Shown: positions 1 to 5,736 of the stretch, piece by piece
Layout: each line of letters begins with the position of its first letter
Numbering within the stretch: position 1 is the stretch's first letter
Assembly (NCBI GenBank): GCA_029554925.1
Contig: JAKPUV010000717.1
Location: forward strand, 1-6,732
Reading direction: 5' to 3'
From: Candidatus Hydrogenedentota bacterium
GTDB lineage: Bacteria; Hydrogenedentota; Hydrogenedentia; Hydrogenedentales; CAITNO01
DNA: 6,732 bases
Notes under the pieces: generated by a model
Databases searched by the model: none
Told to the model about the DNA's origin: nothing
The model's input: only the letters and a program-made list of their open reading frames with translations
Position numbers and translations under genes: made by a program

Positions 1-79
1 GGATGGCGGCCAGAATGCCGATGATGGCGATGACGACAAGCAACTCAATCAGCGTGAAACCTTTACGTGAGCGACTCAT
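1..79 (-). CDS. Prepilin-type N-terminal domain protein (5' end only)
   Basis: Only the first 26 codons are present; the gene continues past the left edge. The peptide starts MSRSRKG and continues FTLIELLVVIAIIG, the class III signal peptide of type IV pilins, type II secretion pseudopilins and the large DUF1559 prepilin-like family. A PilD-type prepilin peptidase would cleave after Gly7 and methylate the new N-terminal Phe8; the conserved Glu at mature position 5 is present. The hydrophobic stretch after it is the helix that anchors the subunit in the inner membrane and packs the pilus core. The start is well supported: AAAAGGAG ends 7 bases before the ATG. What the mature protein does (pilus, secretion pseudopilus or DUF1559 surface protein) cannot be decided because the C-terminal body lies outside the window. 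Confidence 0.93.
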   Translation of the reverse strand, partial: MSRSRKGFTLIELLVVIAIIGILAAI

Positions 80-86
80 GATTACT

Positions 87-94
87 CTCCTTTT
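87..94 (-). promoter_or_regulatory. Ribosome binding site of the prepilin gene
   Basis: On the minus strand this reads AAAAGGAG, a near-perfect Shine-Dalgarno sequence, 7 bases upstream of the ATG at 79-77. It fixes the start of the prepilin-type gene. Confidence 0.85.
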
Positions 95-160
95 GCCCCT
101 TCGCAGGGACACTTGCGCTAGATGAAAGGACAAACCAGCGGATTTGGCGTTCGCGTATGC

Positions 161-183
161 GGAAGGGACCTCCGCACCCTTCC
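161..183 (-). repeat. Inverted repeat in the prepilin leader
   Basis: A perfect 7-bp inverted repeat, GGAAGGG (161-167) and CCCTTCC (177-183), encloses a 9-base loop. It lies between the candidate minus-strand promoter and the prepilin RBS, so it would form a hairpin in that leader. No U-tract follows it, so it does not look like an intrinsic terminator. A second, weaker repeat, GGGAG (214-218) and CTCCC (227-231), lies just upstream in the same leader. Function unknown; a role in mRNA stability is possible. Confidence 0.4.
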
Positions 184-237
184 CGTTGCCACGCAACCAA
201 ACGCACAGTCTGCGGGAGCCCAACAACTCCCATTACA

Positions 238-266
238 AGCCTAGCAGAAGCGCCCCCATTTTGCAA
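238..266 (-). promoter_or_regulatory. Candidate promoter for the prepilin gene
   Basis: On the minus strand TTGCAA (266-261) is separated by 17 bases from TAGGCT (243-238). The -35 matches 4 of 6 and the -10 matches 3 of 6 of the sigma70 consensus, with ideal spacing. Transcription would begin near 231, giving a leader of about 150 bases. A 14-bp palindrome, CCATT-4-AATGG (256-269), covers the -35 and could be an operator. The match is modest, and a sigma54 or other promoter could serve instead. Confidence 0.3.
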
Positions 267-521
267 TGGCTTTCTTTGATCTTTCCGGTTTCACGAGGGC
301 AAGTCTGAATCGCAACGACCTGGTTTAGGAAGAACAGGGCAGTATTGCTGCCGCCGGGCTTCCCTAGGTGCGGCGCGGTCGTTTTTTCGCCCCTTTGGCC
401 GTCTTGCGGAGGGATGCCGGGGAATCTTCTGCTGCATTGCAGTCGTGTGCAACCTGCAAGCACTTGCTGTTCTTATGGTTGCGAATAATGCAAATCCGGG
501 GGGATGCCCGCCGGGGCCTTA

Positions 522-537
522 CCACACTATGTAGTGG
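522..537. promoter_or_regulatory. Putative distal NrdR box
   Basis: The sequence CCACACTATGTAGTGG has CCAC/GTGG ends as an inverted repeat and matches the 16-bp NrdR box pattern (acaCwAtAtaTwGtgt) at about 12 of 16 positions. NrdR is the zinc-ribbon/ATP-cone repressor that shuts off ribonucleotide reductase genes when (d)ATP is plentiful, and it normally binds two such boxes about 31-32 bp apart. A second box lies exactly 31 bp downstream, and the next gene is nrdD. No nrdR gene is in the window, so regulation by NrdR is inferred. Confidence 0.55.
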
Positions 538-552
538 TTGTTTTTTTCGCAA

Positions 553-568
553 CCCCTTGACTTTGTGG
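553..568. promoter_or_regulatory. Putative proximal NrdR box over the -35
   Basis: CCCCTTGACTTTGTGG shares nine identical positions with the upstream box, including the CC-C start and the GTGG end, and keeps the TwGtgg right half. It starts exactly 31 bp after the first box, about three helical turns, and covers the -35 hexamer of the nrdD promoter. Binding here would block RNA polymerase. Taken alone the match is weaker (about 9 of 16); the case rests on spacing and position. Confidence 0.45.
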
Positions 569-585
569 TGGGAAGGCGCTAGAAT
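557..585 (+). promoter_or_regulatory. Sigma70-type promoter of nrdDG
   Basis: TTGACT (557-562, 5 of 6 to consensus) and TAGAAT (580-585, 5 of 6) are separated by exactly 17 bases. Transcription should start near 592, giving a leader of about 77 bases before the nrdD ATG. This is the best promoter match in the window and is unusually close to consensus for such GC-rich DNA. Confidence 0.75.
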
Positions 586-597
586 CGGGACGTTTGC

Positions 598-622
598 GAC
601 GGGCTAAGCGGGCGTTCCCGTC
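598..622 (+). repeat. Inverted repeats in the nrdD leader
   Basis: Just after the predicted transcription start, GACGGG (598-603) can pair with CCCGTC (617-622). A competing small hairpin, CGGG (609-612) with CCCG (617-620) around a CGTT tetraloop, uses the same 3' arm, so the two structures exclude each other. There is no U-tract. It may protect the 5' end or may be incidental in GC-rich DNA. Confidence 0.3.
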
Positions 623-650
623 CGGGTTGCACACGAGCTGGGATTGCTTC

Positions 651-657
651 AAGGAGG
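651..657 (+). promoter_or_regulatory. Ribosome binding site of nrdD
   Basis: AAGGAGG is a full Shine-Dalgarno sequence, 11 bases upstream of the ATG at 669. The spacing is a little long but acceptable. It decides the start against an in-frame TTG at 594, which would lie at the transcription start, and against the ATG at 693, which has a purine run directly abutting it. Confidence 0.75.
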
Positions 658-668
658 GCAGACGACAG

Positions 669-2816
669 ATGGAGACTGCGGTGGCAAGGAGAATGTCCGA
701 AGGGACGGAAGCGGCGCTTCCCCAACTGACCAAGATCGTCAAGCGGGACGGCCGTGTGGCGGATTTCGACGCATCGAAGATCACGGCGGCGCTGTTGAAG
801 GCGGGCGAGGCGACGGGGGAGTTCGGTGCGGAGGCGGCGCGCCAGTTGACGATGCGCGTGCTGGCGCTGTACCAGTCGGTGGGGGGGCACGAGCCTCCCA
901 CGGTGGAGGGCATCCAGGACACGGTGGAGGAGGTCCTGCTGATGTCGCCGTACAAGAAGAGCGCGAAGGCGTACATTCTGTACCGCGACCAGCACACGCG
1001 GGTGCGCGAGCTGGTGCACCAGGCCGATGTGGACCTGATTGACCGGTATCTGGACCGCCAGGACTGGAAGGTGCAGGAAAACAGCAACATGGCCTACTCG
1101 CTGCAGGGGCTGAACAATTACGTCTCCAGCGAGGTGAGCAAGGTCTACTGGCTGAACAAAATCTACACGGAGCGCATCCGCGAGGCGCACCGCCGGGGCG
1201 ACCTGCACATCCACGACCTCGGCCTGCTTTCGGTGTACTGCGTGGGGTGGGACCTCCAGGACCTGCTGCGGTGCGGGTTCAAGGGGGCGCCCGGCAAGGC
1301 GGAGAGCAGCCCGGCGCGGCATTTCCGCTCGGCTCTGGGCCAGATTGTGAACTTCTTCTACACGCTCCAGGGCGAGGCGGCGGGGGCGCAGGCCTTCAGC
1401 AATTTCGACACCCTGCTTGCGCCGTTCATCCGGCACGACCGCCTGGGCTATCCCGAGGTGAAGCAGGCGTTGCAGGAGTTCGTGTTCAACCTGAACGTGG
1501 CGACGCGCGTGGGCTTTCAGACGCCGTTCACCAACGTCACCCTCGACCTGAAACCGCCGAAGAACCTTGCCGGGGAGAGCGTGATCATCGGCGGTGAGGC
1601 GCGGGAAGGCGTCTATGGCGACTACCAGGAGGAGATGAACCTGTTCAACGCGGCCTTCCTGGAGGTGCTCTCCGAGGGCGACGCGAAGGGGCGGGTCTTC
1701 AGCTTCCCGATCCCGACCTACAACATCACGTCGGACTTCAACTGGGACGACCCCGGGCTCGACCGGCTCTGGGAGGTGACGGCGAAGTACGGCATCCCCT
1801 ATTTCGCCAACTTCGTGAACTCCGACATGTCGCCCGACGACGCGCGGTCCATGTGCTGCCGCCTGCGGCTGGACCTGCGCACGCTGGACAAGCGGGGCGG
1901 CGGCCTCTTCGGGGCCAACCCGCTGACGGGCTCCATCGGGGTGGTGACGGTGAACATGCCGCGCCTGGGCTTCACCTCGCGGACGGAGGCGGAGTTTCTG
2001 GAGCAGCTCGACCGGCTGATGGACATCGCGCGGGAGAGCCTGGAGACGAAGCGGACCATTCTGGAGGGGTTCACGGCGAAGCGCCTCTACCCCTACACCA
2101 AGTTCTACCTGCGCGACGTGCACGCGCGCCACGGCAGTTTCTGGCACAACCACTTCTCCACCATCGGGCTCGTGGGGCTCAACGAGGCCTGCGTCAACCT
2201 GCTGGGGTGCGGCATCGGCGAGGAGGCGGGCGCCGCCTTCGCGGGCCGCGTGCTCGACCACATGCGCGACCGGCTGACGGTCTTCCAGGAGGAGACGGGG
2301 CACCACTACAACCTGGAGGCGACGCCCGCCGAGGGCACGAGCTACCGGCTGGCACGGCTGGACCGCGAGCGGTTCCCCGGCATCCAGTTCGCCAACCAGC
2401 CGGCGGTGGACGGGGGCGCCGAGCCCTTCTACACGAACTCCAGCCAGCTTCCCGTGGACTATTCCAACGATGTCTTCGAGGTGCTGGAGCTTCAGGACGG
2501 GCTTCAGGCGAAGTACACCGGCGGCACGGTGCTGCACGTGTTTCTCGGGGAGTCGGTGGCGGATCCCGCGGCCGTGCGCGCCTTTGTCCGGCGCGTGTGC
2601 GCGAAGTACCGCCTGCCCTATTTCACCGTGTCCCCAAGCTTCTCGATCTGCCCCAGCCACGGATACCTGCGCGGCGAGCGGAGCCACTGCCCCTTCTGCG
2701 GCGAGAAGGCCGAGATCTACGCGCGGGTGGTCGGCTATCTTCGTCCGGTGGACCAGTGGAACGACGGCAAGCGTGCGGAGTTCCACCAGCGCAGCCGCTA
2801 CACCGTCGGGGACTGA
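669..2816 (+). CDS. nrdD: Anaerobic (class III) ribonucleoside-triphosphate reductase
   Basis: This 715-residue enzyme reduces ribonucleotides to deoxyribonucleotides in the cytoplasm without oxygen, using a glycyl radical. Residues about 20-115 form an ATP-cone allosteric domain (KIVKRDGRV, then PTVEGIQDTVEEVL and KAYILYRDQH). The glycyl-radical barrel follows, with HIHDL (180-184), YCVGWDL (190-196), SMCCRL (394-399), GGGLFG and LTGSIGVVT (419-427), and NLEATPAEGTSYRLARLD (548-565). The C-terminus carries a zinc site, Cys661-x2-His664 and Cys674-x2-Cys677, then the radical loop RVVGY with Gly689. Length and motif order suggest a complete protein with no intein. The motifs resemble the Thermotoga maritima form, which belongs to the group including a thioredoxin-using enzyme (Neisseria bacilliformis), rather than the formate-using E. 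coli/T4 type; that assignment is inference. It is the first gene of an operon with its activase 2 bp downstream. Confidence 0.97.
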   Translation: METAVARRMSEGTEAALPQLTKIVKRDGRVADFDASKITAALLKAGEATGEFGAEAARQLTMRVLALYQSVGGHEPPTVEGIQDTVEEVLLMSPYKKSAKAYILYRDQHTRVRELVHQADVDLIDRYLDRQDWKVQENSNMAYSLQGLNNYVSSEVSKVYWLNKIYTERIREAHRRGDLHIHDLGLLSVYCVGWDLQDLLRCGFKGAPGKAESSPARHFRSALGQIVNFFYTLQGEAAGAQAFSNFDTLLAPFIRHDRLGYPEVKQALQEFVFNLNVATRVGFQTPFTNVTLDLKPPKNLAGESVIIGGEAREGVYGDYQEEMNLFNAAFLEVLSEGDAKGRVFSFPIPTYNITSDFNWDDPGLDRLWEVTAKYGIPYFANFVNSDMSPDDARSMCCRLRLDLRTLDKRGGGLFGANPLTGSIGVVTVNMPRLGFTSRTEAEFLEQLDRLMDIARESLETKRTILEGFTAKRLYPYTKFYLRDVHARHGSFWHNHFSTIGLVGLNEACVNLLGCGIGEEAGAAFAGRVLDHMRDRLTVFQEETGHHYNLEATPAEGTSYRLARLDRERFPGIQFANQPAVDGGAEPFYTNSSQLPVDYSNDVFEVLELQDGLQAKYTGGTVLHVFLGESVADPAAVRAFVRRVCAKYRLPYFTVSPSFSICPSHGYLRGERSHCPFCGEKAEIYARVVGYLRPVDQWNDGKRAEFHQRSRYTVGD

Positions 2817-2818
2817 CC

Positions 2819-3448
2819 ATGCGCTTCGGGGGGTTCCAGGCGCTCACGCTGAGCGATTATCCCGGAAAGACGGCGGCCGTCGTCTTCACGCAGGGGTGCA
2901 ATTTCCGCTGCCCCTTCTGCCACAACGGCGGGCTGCTCCCGGCGGTCGCTGATGACCGGAACCTGGTGCCCGAGGCCTTCGTCCTGGAGGAGCTGCGCAG
3001 GCGCCGGGGACTGCTGGACGGCCTGGTGGTCACGGGCGGCGAGCCCACGCTTCAGGAGGCCCTGCCCGCGTTTCTTGGAAAGGTGAGGGCGCTGGGGCTG
3101 CTGGTGAAGCTCGACACCAACGGCAGCCGCCCGGAAATGCTGGCCCGGCTGCTGGGCACCGGACTGGTAGACTATGTCGCCATGGATGTCAAGGCGCCCC
3201 GGGGGAAATATGACCTGCTGGCGGGGGTCAGGGCCCCGTTGGACGCGGTGCGCGAAAGCATCCGGCTGATTGCCGCGTCGGGGGCGCCGCACCATTTCCG
3301 GACCACCCTGCCGTCCGCCCTGCTGGACGCCCAGGACATCGAGACGATCCGGCGCGAACTGCCCGCCGCGTCCCCCCATCTGGTGCAGGAGTTCAAGCCG
3401 GAGCACGCCCTGGACCCGGCGGTCTGCGGCGCCGCGCTGACCGCCTGA
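2819..3448 (+). CDS. nrdG: Anaerobic RNR-activating radical SAM protein
   Basis: This 209-residue radical-SAM enzyme uses a [4Fe-4S] cluster and S-adenosylmethionine to abstract hydrogen from the C-terminal glycine of NrdD. The cluster motif is Cys27-x3-Cys31-x2-Cys34 (QGCNFRCPFCHN). The SAM-binding GGEPT is at 73-77, with DTNG at 99-102 and VAMDVKAP at 120-127. The N-terminus, GGFQALTLSDYPGK, is typical of the NrdG form that pairs with Thermotoga-type NrdD. The ATG follows the nrdD stop after 2 bases, with only a weak GGGG-containing Shine-Dalgarno site inside the nrdD end, so translation is probably coupled. The length is normal for the family. It is probably driven by the nrdD promoter; no internal promoter is evident. 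Confidence 0.95.
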   Translation: MRFGGFQALTLSDYPGKTAAVVFTQGCNFRCPFCHNGGLLPAVADDRNLVPEAFVLEELRRRRGLLDGLVVTGGEPTLQEALPAFLGKVRALGLLVKLDTNGSRPEMLARLLGTGLVDYVAMDVKAPRGKYDLLAGVRAPLDAVRESIRLIAASGAPHHFRTTLPSALLDAQDIETIRRELPAASPHLVQEFKPEHALDPAVCGAALTA

Positions 3449-3481
3449 GGACCCGCTAGGGGGTGCGGCCTGTCGCCTCAG
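3445..3481. terminator. Possible bidirectional terminator between convergent genes
   Basis: CTGAGG (3445-3450) and CCTCAG (3476-3481) form an inverted repeat across the 29-bp gap. It contains the nrdG stop (TGA) on one arm and the opposing gene's stop on the other. Short inner pairings (CCC with GGG; CCGC with GCGG) could extend the fold. No T-tract follows on either side, so a Rho-independent terminator is not assured. Confidence 0.3.
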
Positions 3482-3828
3482 AACAGTAGCAGCGTCAGAA
3501 ACAGGAAGAGGAGCAGCATCGGCAGGCATCCGCAGCACCCGCAGGAGGAGCGGGGCCGGTCCTGCGTCGAGGTCCGCCAATACCAGAAGGTCATGTCCTC
3601 CGGCGGGGGCGGTGCGCCGCCCGGCGGCGGAGGTGGTGCGGGGGGGCCGTACACGGGGGCGGCGTCCGAATCCCCCGCCACGGGCTCGGCGGTCACGTCA
3701 ATGGTTCCGGGCGGCGGGGGCGGCGCGGTGGAGTCCAGGGGCACGGCGCAGAAGGGGCACAGCCCGAGAGTTTCGCGGGCCTCCCCGGCGCTGAACTCGG
3801 TGCCGCATTTTCCGCAGTAGTATTCCAT
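3478..3828 (-). CDS. Small zinc-ribbon, proline-rich, C-terminally membrane-anchored protein
   Basis: I do not recognise this 116-residue protein as a named family. Residues 1-30 form a zinc ribbon with Cys5-x2-Cys8 and Cys24-x2-Cys27. Residues 32-78 are a disordered-looking linker with polyproline runs at 36-40, 62-69 and 73-76. A second Cys cluster, CGCCGC (96-101), precedes a purely hydrophobic C-terminal helix (about 102-116, Leu/Phe-rich) that ends the protein. The layout suggests a tail-anchored membrane protein with a cytoplasmic zinc ribbon. It starts 35 bp after the VWA lipoprotein gene on the same strand, so the two are probably co-transcribed. The Shine-Dalgarno site is weak (GGA about 8 bases before the ATG). 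The proline runs would probably need EF-P for smooth translation. It could help assemble or sense the lipoprotein's envelope complex, but no function is established. Confidence 0.8.
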   Translation of the reverse strand: MEYYCGKCGTEFSAGEARETLGLCPFCAVPLDSTAPPPPPGTIDVTAEPVAGDSDAAPVYGPPAPPPPPGGAPPPPEDMTFWYWRTSTQDRPRSSCGCCGCLPMLLLFLFLTLLLF

Positions 3829-3863
3829 GGGTGGTTCCGTCTTCTTTCCCGTCCGGCGGGGCC

Positions 3864-5615
3864 TCAGTCGTTGGTGGGGTTGTCAAACCCGTCAATGTCG
3901 AGGCGTATTCCATCCTCATAGACCCCGCTGTCGGCGTAGAGCTCCTCGAAAAGGGGCTGGTCCTCCGGAATGACGCCCGGGAAGTCGAAGCGCACCAGGG
4001 GGCCGAAGGCGGCGAAGGGGAGCAGGGGGCCGGGGCTTTCGAGGGAAACCCAGTACCCCGCCGTGCCAAAGGCCCGGGAGACCTGCATGGACCACCCGGC
4101 GAGGAGCCCGTCGTCGGCCGGCTCCACGAGGCTGACGGAGAAGTCGAGGTCGCTGCGGACAAAGAGGTGAATCTCCCGGATGAAACGGGGAATGTAGTCC
4201 GCCCGGAGCAGGGCGCTGGTGCCCCCCGGGGAACTCGAATCCTGCACCCGCAGTCTTCCGTGGAGAACGTCCCCCCGGTGGTCCGCCGGGTTGAAGTCGT
4301 CCTTGGCCTTGAATCCGGCGCGGGCGTCGCCCAGCACGAGGGAGAACGACGGGCGGAAGCCCTCGTCGCGCCGGCTGAGGGAGGCCCACCGCAGAATGTA
4401 CTGGCCCTCCAGGTTCTGCACGATGTCCTCCACGGCGGCGGGCAGCAGCTCGACGGTGTCCGCGGGGAAATACTCGCCGCCCGTGCGCCCGGTCAGGTCG
4501 AGCAGCAGCGGCAGGTTGGCCTCCCCGCCGCACCCCACCGCGTAGACGCGCACGGAGCGCTCGCGCGCCCGCTCCACGGCGTCGTCCAGCGTTGCCGCGC
4601 TTGACGTGTCATAGCCGTCCGAGAACAGGATGACATAGCGCGCCTCGCCCTTGGACACGTCCCGGTCAAACTTGGAGCAGGAGGTGACCACGGCGTCGAG
4701 CAGGCGCGCGCCGGAGTAGAAGCCGCGCACATAGTCCGGCTGGATGGCGTCGATTTGCGCGCGGGTGTGGGCGCGGTCCACCGTGAATCCGGACACGGAC
4801 TCCGCGTCGCGGTCGTCCCGGTGGAACTCCGTGACGCCCACCTGCGCGTCCGTGTTCAGCGCGGGCAGGAGGACGTTTTTCGCCGTGTCCTCCATGACGG
4901 CGATGGCGCCCGCGCGCTCCTGCATGTTCTGGGAGTAGTCCATGAGGAGGTCCATCTTCAGGAGCAGGGTGGAGGCCCGGCGCAGCTGGAGGCCGCTGTT
5001 GGCGCCGACCGGCTGGTCCCCCTCCAGGGCCTCGACGACAAACTGCGCGGGCTCGGCGACCACGGCGTCGCCCTTCTTGTCCGTGACGCCGAACATGAAG
5101 TCAATGAGGTAGGGGGACGAGTACGAGGCCGCCGCGTTGACGATGTTGAGGGAGTCGAGGCGCCCGTCCTGGTCCATGACCACGCGCACCTTGGCCTCCT
5201 TGGGCTTGATGCCCTTGGAGGAGAAGACGATGGTTCCGGTGTGCTCCCCCTCGTCGAGCTGGGTGCGGTCTATCCGCACGAAAAGCACCCGCTTGTCAAA
5301 GGGGCCCTTCTCCGGGTCCGCGGGCGCGCCGCTGACCACCTCGCCCAAGTTGACGAGGATCCACGGCTTGTCCGCCTTGACGCCGACGGTCAGCTCGGGA
5401 ATGAGCGGGTTGTTGTTCCACACATACATGGTGAACGGCGTCTCGTTCCGGCTGAAGTCCAGCGTCCAGTTGGACAGCGAAATGGCCTCCTGCCGGAAGT
5501 CGCACGCCGTGAGGGCGGCGGAAAGCAGCGCCAGCGCCGCGGCGCAAAGAACGCGCCGCGAGCTCGGACGCGCCGCGCCCCCCGCCGGGGCCGCTCTCCG
5601 GGGCTCTTCTTTCAT
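3864..5615 (-). CDS. Lipoprotein with BACON-like and von Willebrand factor A domains
   Basis: This 583-residue protein starts with a lipoprotein signal peptide: an Arg-rich n-region, a hydrophobic core at 22-35 and the lipobox LTAC with Cys38. Asp39 at +2 would, by the E. coli rule, retain it in the inner membrane. Residues about 45-147 resemble a BACON/Ig-like domain (KPWILVNLGEVVSG, then LDEGEHTGTIVFSS). An Ig-like segment (about 150-212) leads into a VWA domain (about 215-405). The VWA MIDAS motif is D226-Y-S228-Q-N230 instead of DxSxS, and the usual Thr appears to be Ala303 (SGARLLDAV); SDGYD at 332-336 is kept. The C-terminal 450-583 are unrecognised, possibly a beta-sandwich. The start was chosen because it places the signal peptide correctly; no good Shine-Dalgarno site precedes it, and an ATG four codons upstream is an alternative. 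It is probably a periplasm-facing adhesion or scaffold lipoprotein; the partner is unknown. Confidence 0.88.
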   Translation of the reverse strand: MKEEPRRAAPAGGAARPSSRRVLCAAALALLSAALTACDFRQEAISLSNWTLDFSRNETPFTMYVWNNNPLIPELTVGVKADKPWILVNLGEVVSGAPADPEKGPFDKRVLFVRIDRTQLDEGEHTGTIVFSSKGIKPKEAKVRVVMDQDGRLDSLNIVNAAASYSSPYLIDFMFGVTDKKGDAVVAEPAQFVVEALEGDQPVGANSGLQLRRASTLLLKMDLLMDYSQNMQERAGAIAVMEDTAKNVLLPALNTDAQVGVTEFHRDDRDAESVSGFTVDRAHTRAQIDAIQPDYVRGFYSGARLLDAVVTSCSKFDRDVSKGEARYVILFSDGYDTSSAATLDDAVERARERSVRVYAVGCGGEANLPLLLDLTGRTGGEYFPADTVELLPAAVEDIVQNLEGQYILRWASLSRRDEGFRPSFSLVLGDARAGFKAKDDFNPADHRGDVLHGRLRVQDSSSPGGTSALLRADYIPRFIREIHLFVRSDLDFSVSLVEPADDGLLAGWSMQVSRAFGTAGYWVSLESPGPLLPFAAFGPLVRFDFPGVIPEDQPLFEELYADSGVYEDGIRLDIDGFDNPTND

Positions 5616-5668
5616 GGCGTAGAGCATGGCGCAAAGCGTGCCCGCAATGCAAAAAAACGCGCCGGAGA

Positions 5669-5698
5669 TTGCGCGGCCGGAACGCCGGGTGATAGCAT
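5669..5698 (+). promoter_or_regulatory. Weak candidate promoter of the O-antigen ligase gene
   Basis: TTGCGC (5669-5674) and TAGCAT (5693-5698) lie 18 bases apart in the 121-bp gap between the divergent lipoprotein and ligase genes. The -10 matches 4 of 6. Transcription would start near 5705, about 30 bases before the GTG start. The match is weak and could be chance. I see no better promoter for the lipoprotein gene on the other strand. Confidence 0.25.
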
Positions 5699-5725
5699 GC
5701 GCGGGGGCGTCTCCACAGCCCCGAC

Positions 5726-5729
5726 GGAG
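5726..5729 (+). promoter_or_regulatory. Ribosome binding site of the O-antigen ligase gene
   Basis: GGAG sits 7 bases before GTG at 5737, which is ideal spacing. The in-frame ATG at 5755 has no comparable site, only AAGAG directly abutting it, so the GTG is preferred. Confidence 0.5.
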
Positions 5730-5736
5730 TGCGTTT

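Larger units (their letters stand above)
80..668. other. Long divergent intergenic region
   Basis: Between the divergent prepilin and nrdD starts lie 589 bases without a convincing gene. Short open frames here lack RBSs and overlap the control signals. The left part (80-270) carries the prepilin leader and its candidate promoter. In the middle, 270-430 has no clear signal: a GC-rich stretch followed by T6 at 382-387 is not a well-formed terminator. Positions 430-470 are rich in short palindromes: CTGCA-T-TGCAG at 432-442, and TTGCAG (437-442) paired with CTGCAA (454-459). The right part (520-668) holds NrdR-like boxes, a promoter and the nrdD leader. The region looks less GC-rich than its neighbours. 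Confidence 0.7.

Noticed and set aside
349..387. Possible terminator: GC-rich repeat followed by T6
   Set aside because: The GCCGC/GCGGC stem has a 15-base loop and the T-run begins 7 bases after it, so it is not a proper intrinsic terminator. No gene on the plus strand ends upstream of it.
464..489. Possible upstream nrdD promoter, TTGCTG and AATAAT
   Set aside because: The spacing is 14 bases, too short, and the promoter at 557-585 is far better.
368..607. A 79-codon open frame in the intergenic region
   Set aside because: It overlaps the nrdDG promoter and NrdR-like boxes, has no clear RBS and shows no recognisable protein features.
594..668. TTG start for nrdD at 594
   Set aside because: It would coincide with the predicted transcription start and has no Shine-Dalgarno site, and the ATP-cone begins well after the ATG at 669, which has AAGGAGG upstream.
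579..2786. A 735-codon open frame on the minus strand opposite nrdD
   Set aside because: It is antisense to a gene with complete family motifs. The peptide is rich in Arg, His, Val and Leu without domain features, as expected for a shadow frame in GC-rich DNA.
1853..3448. A 531-codon plus-strand frame ending with nrdG
   Set aside because: Only its last 209 codons, from the ATG at 2819, are a real protein. The earlier part is low-complexity out-of-frame reading of nrdD, not an N-terminal fusion.
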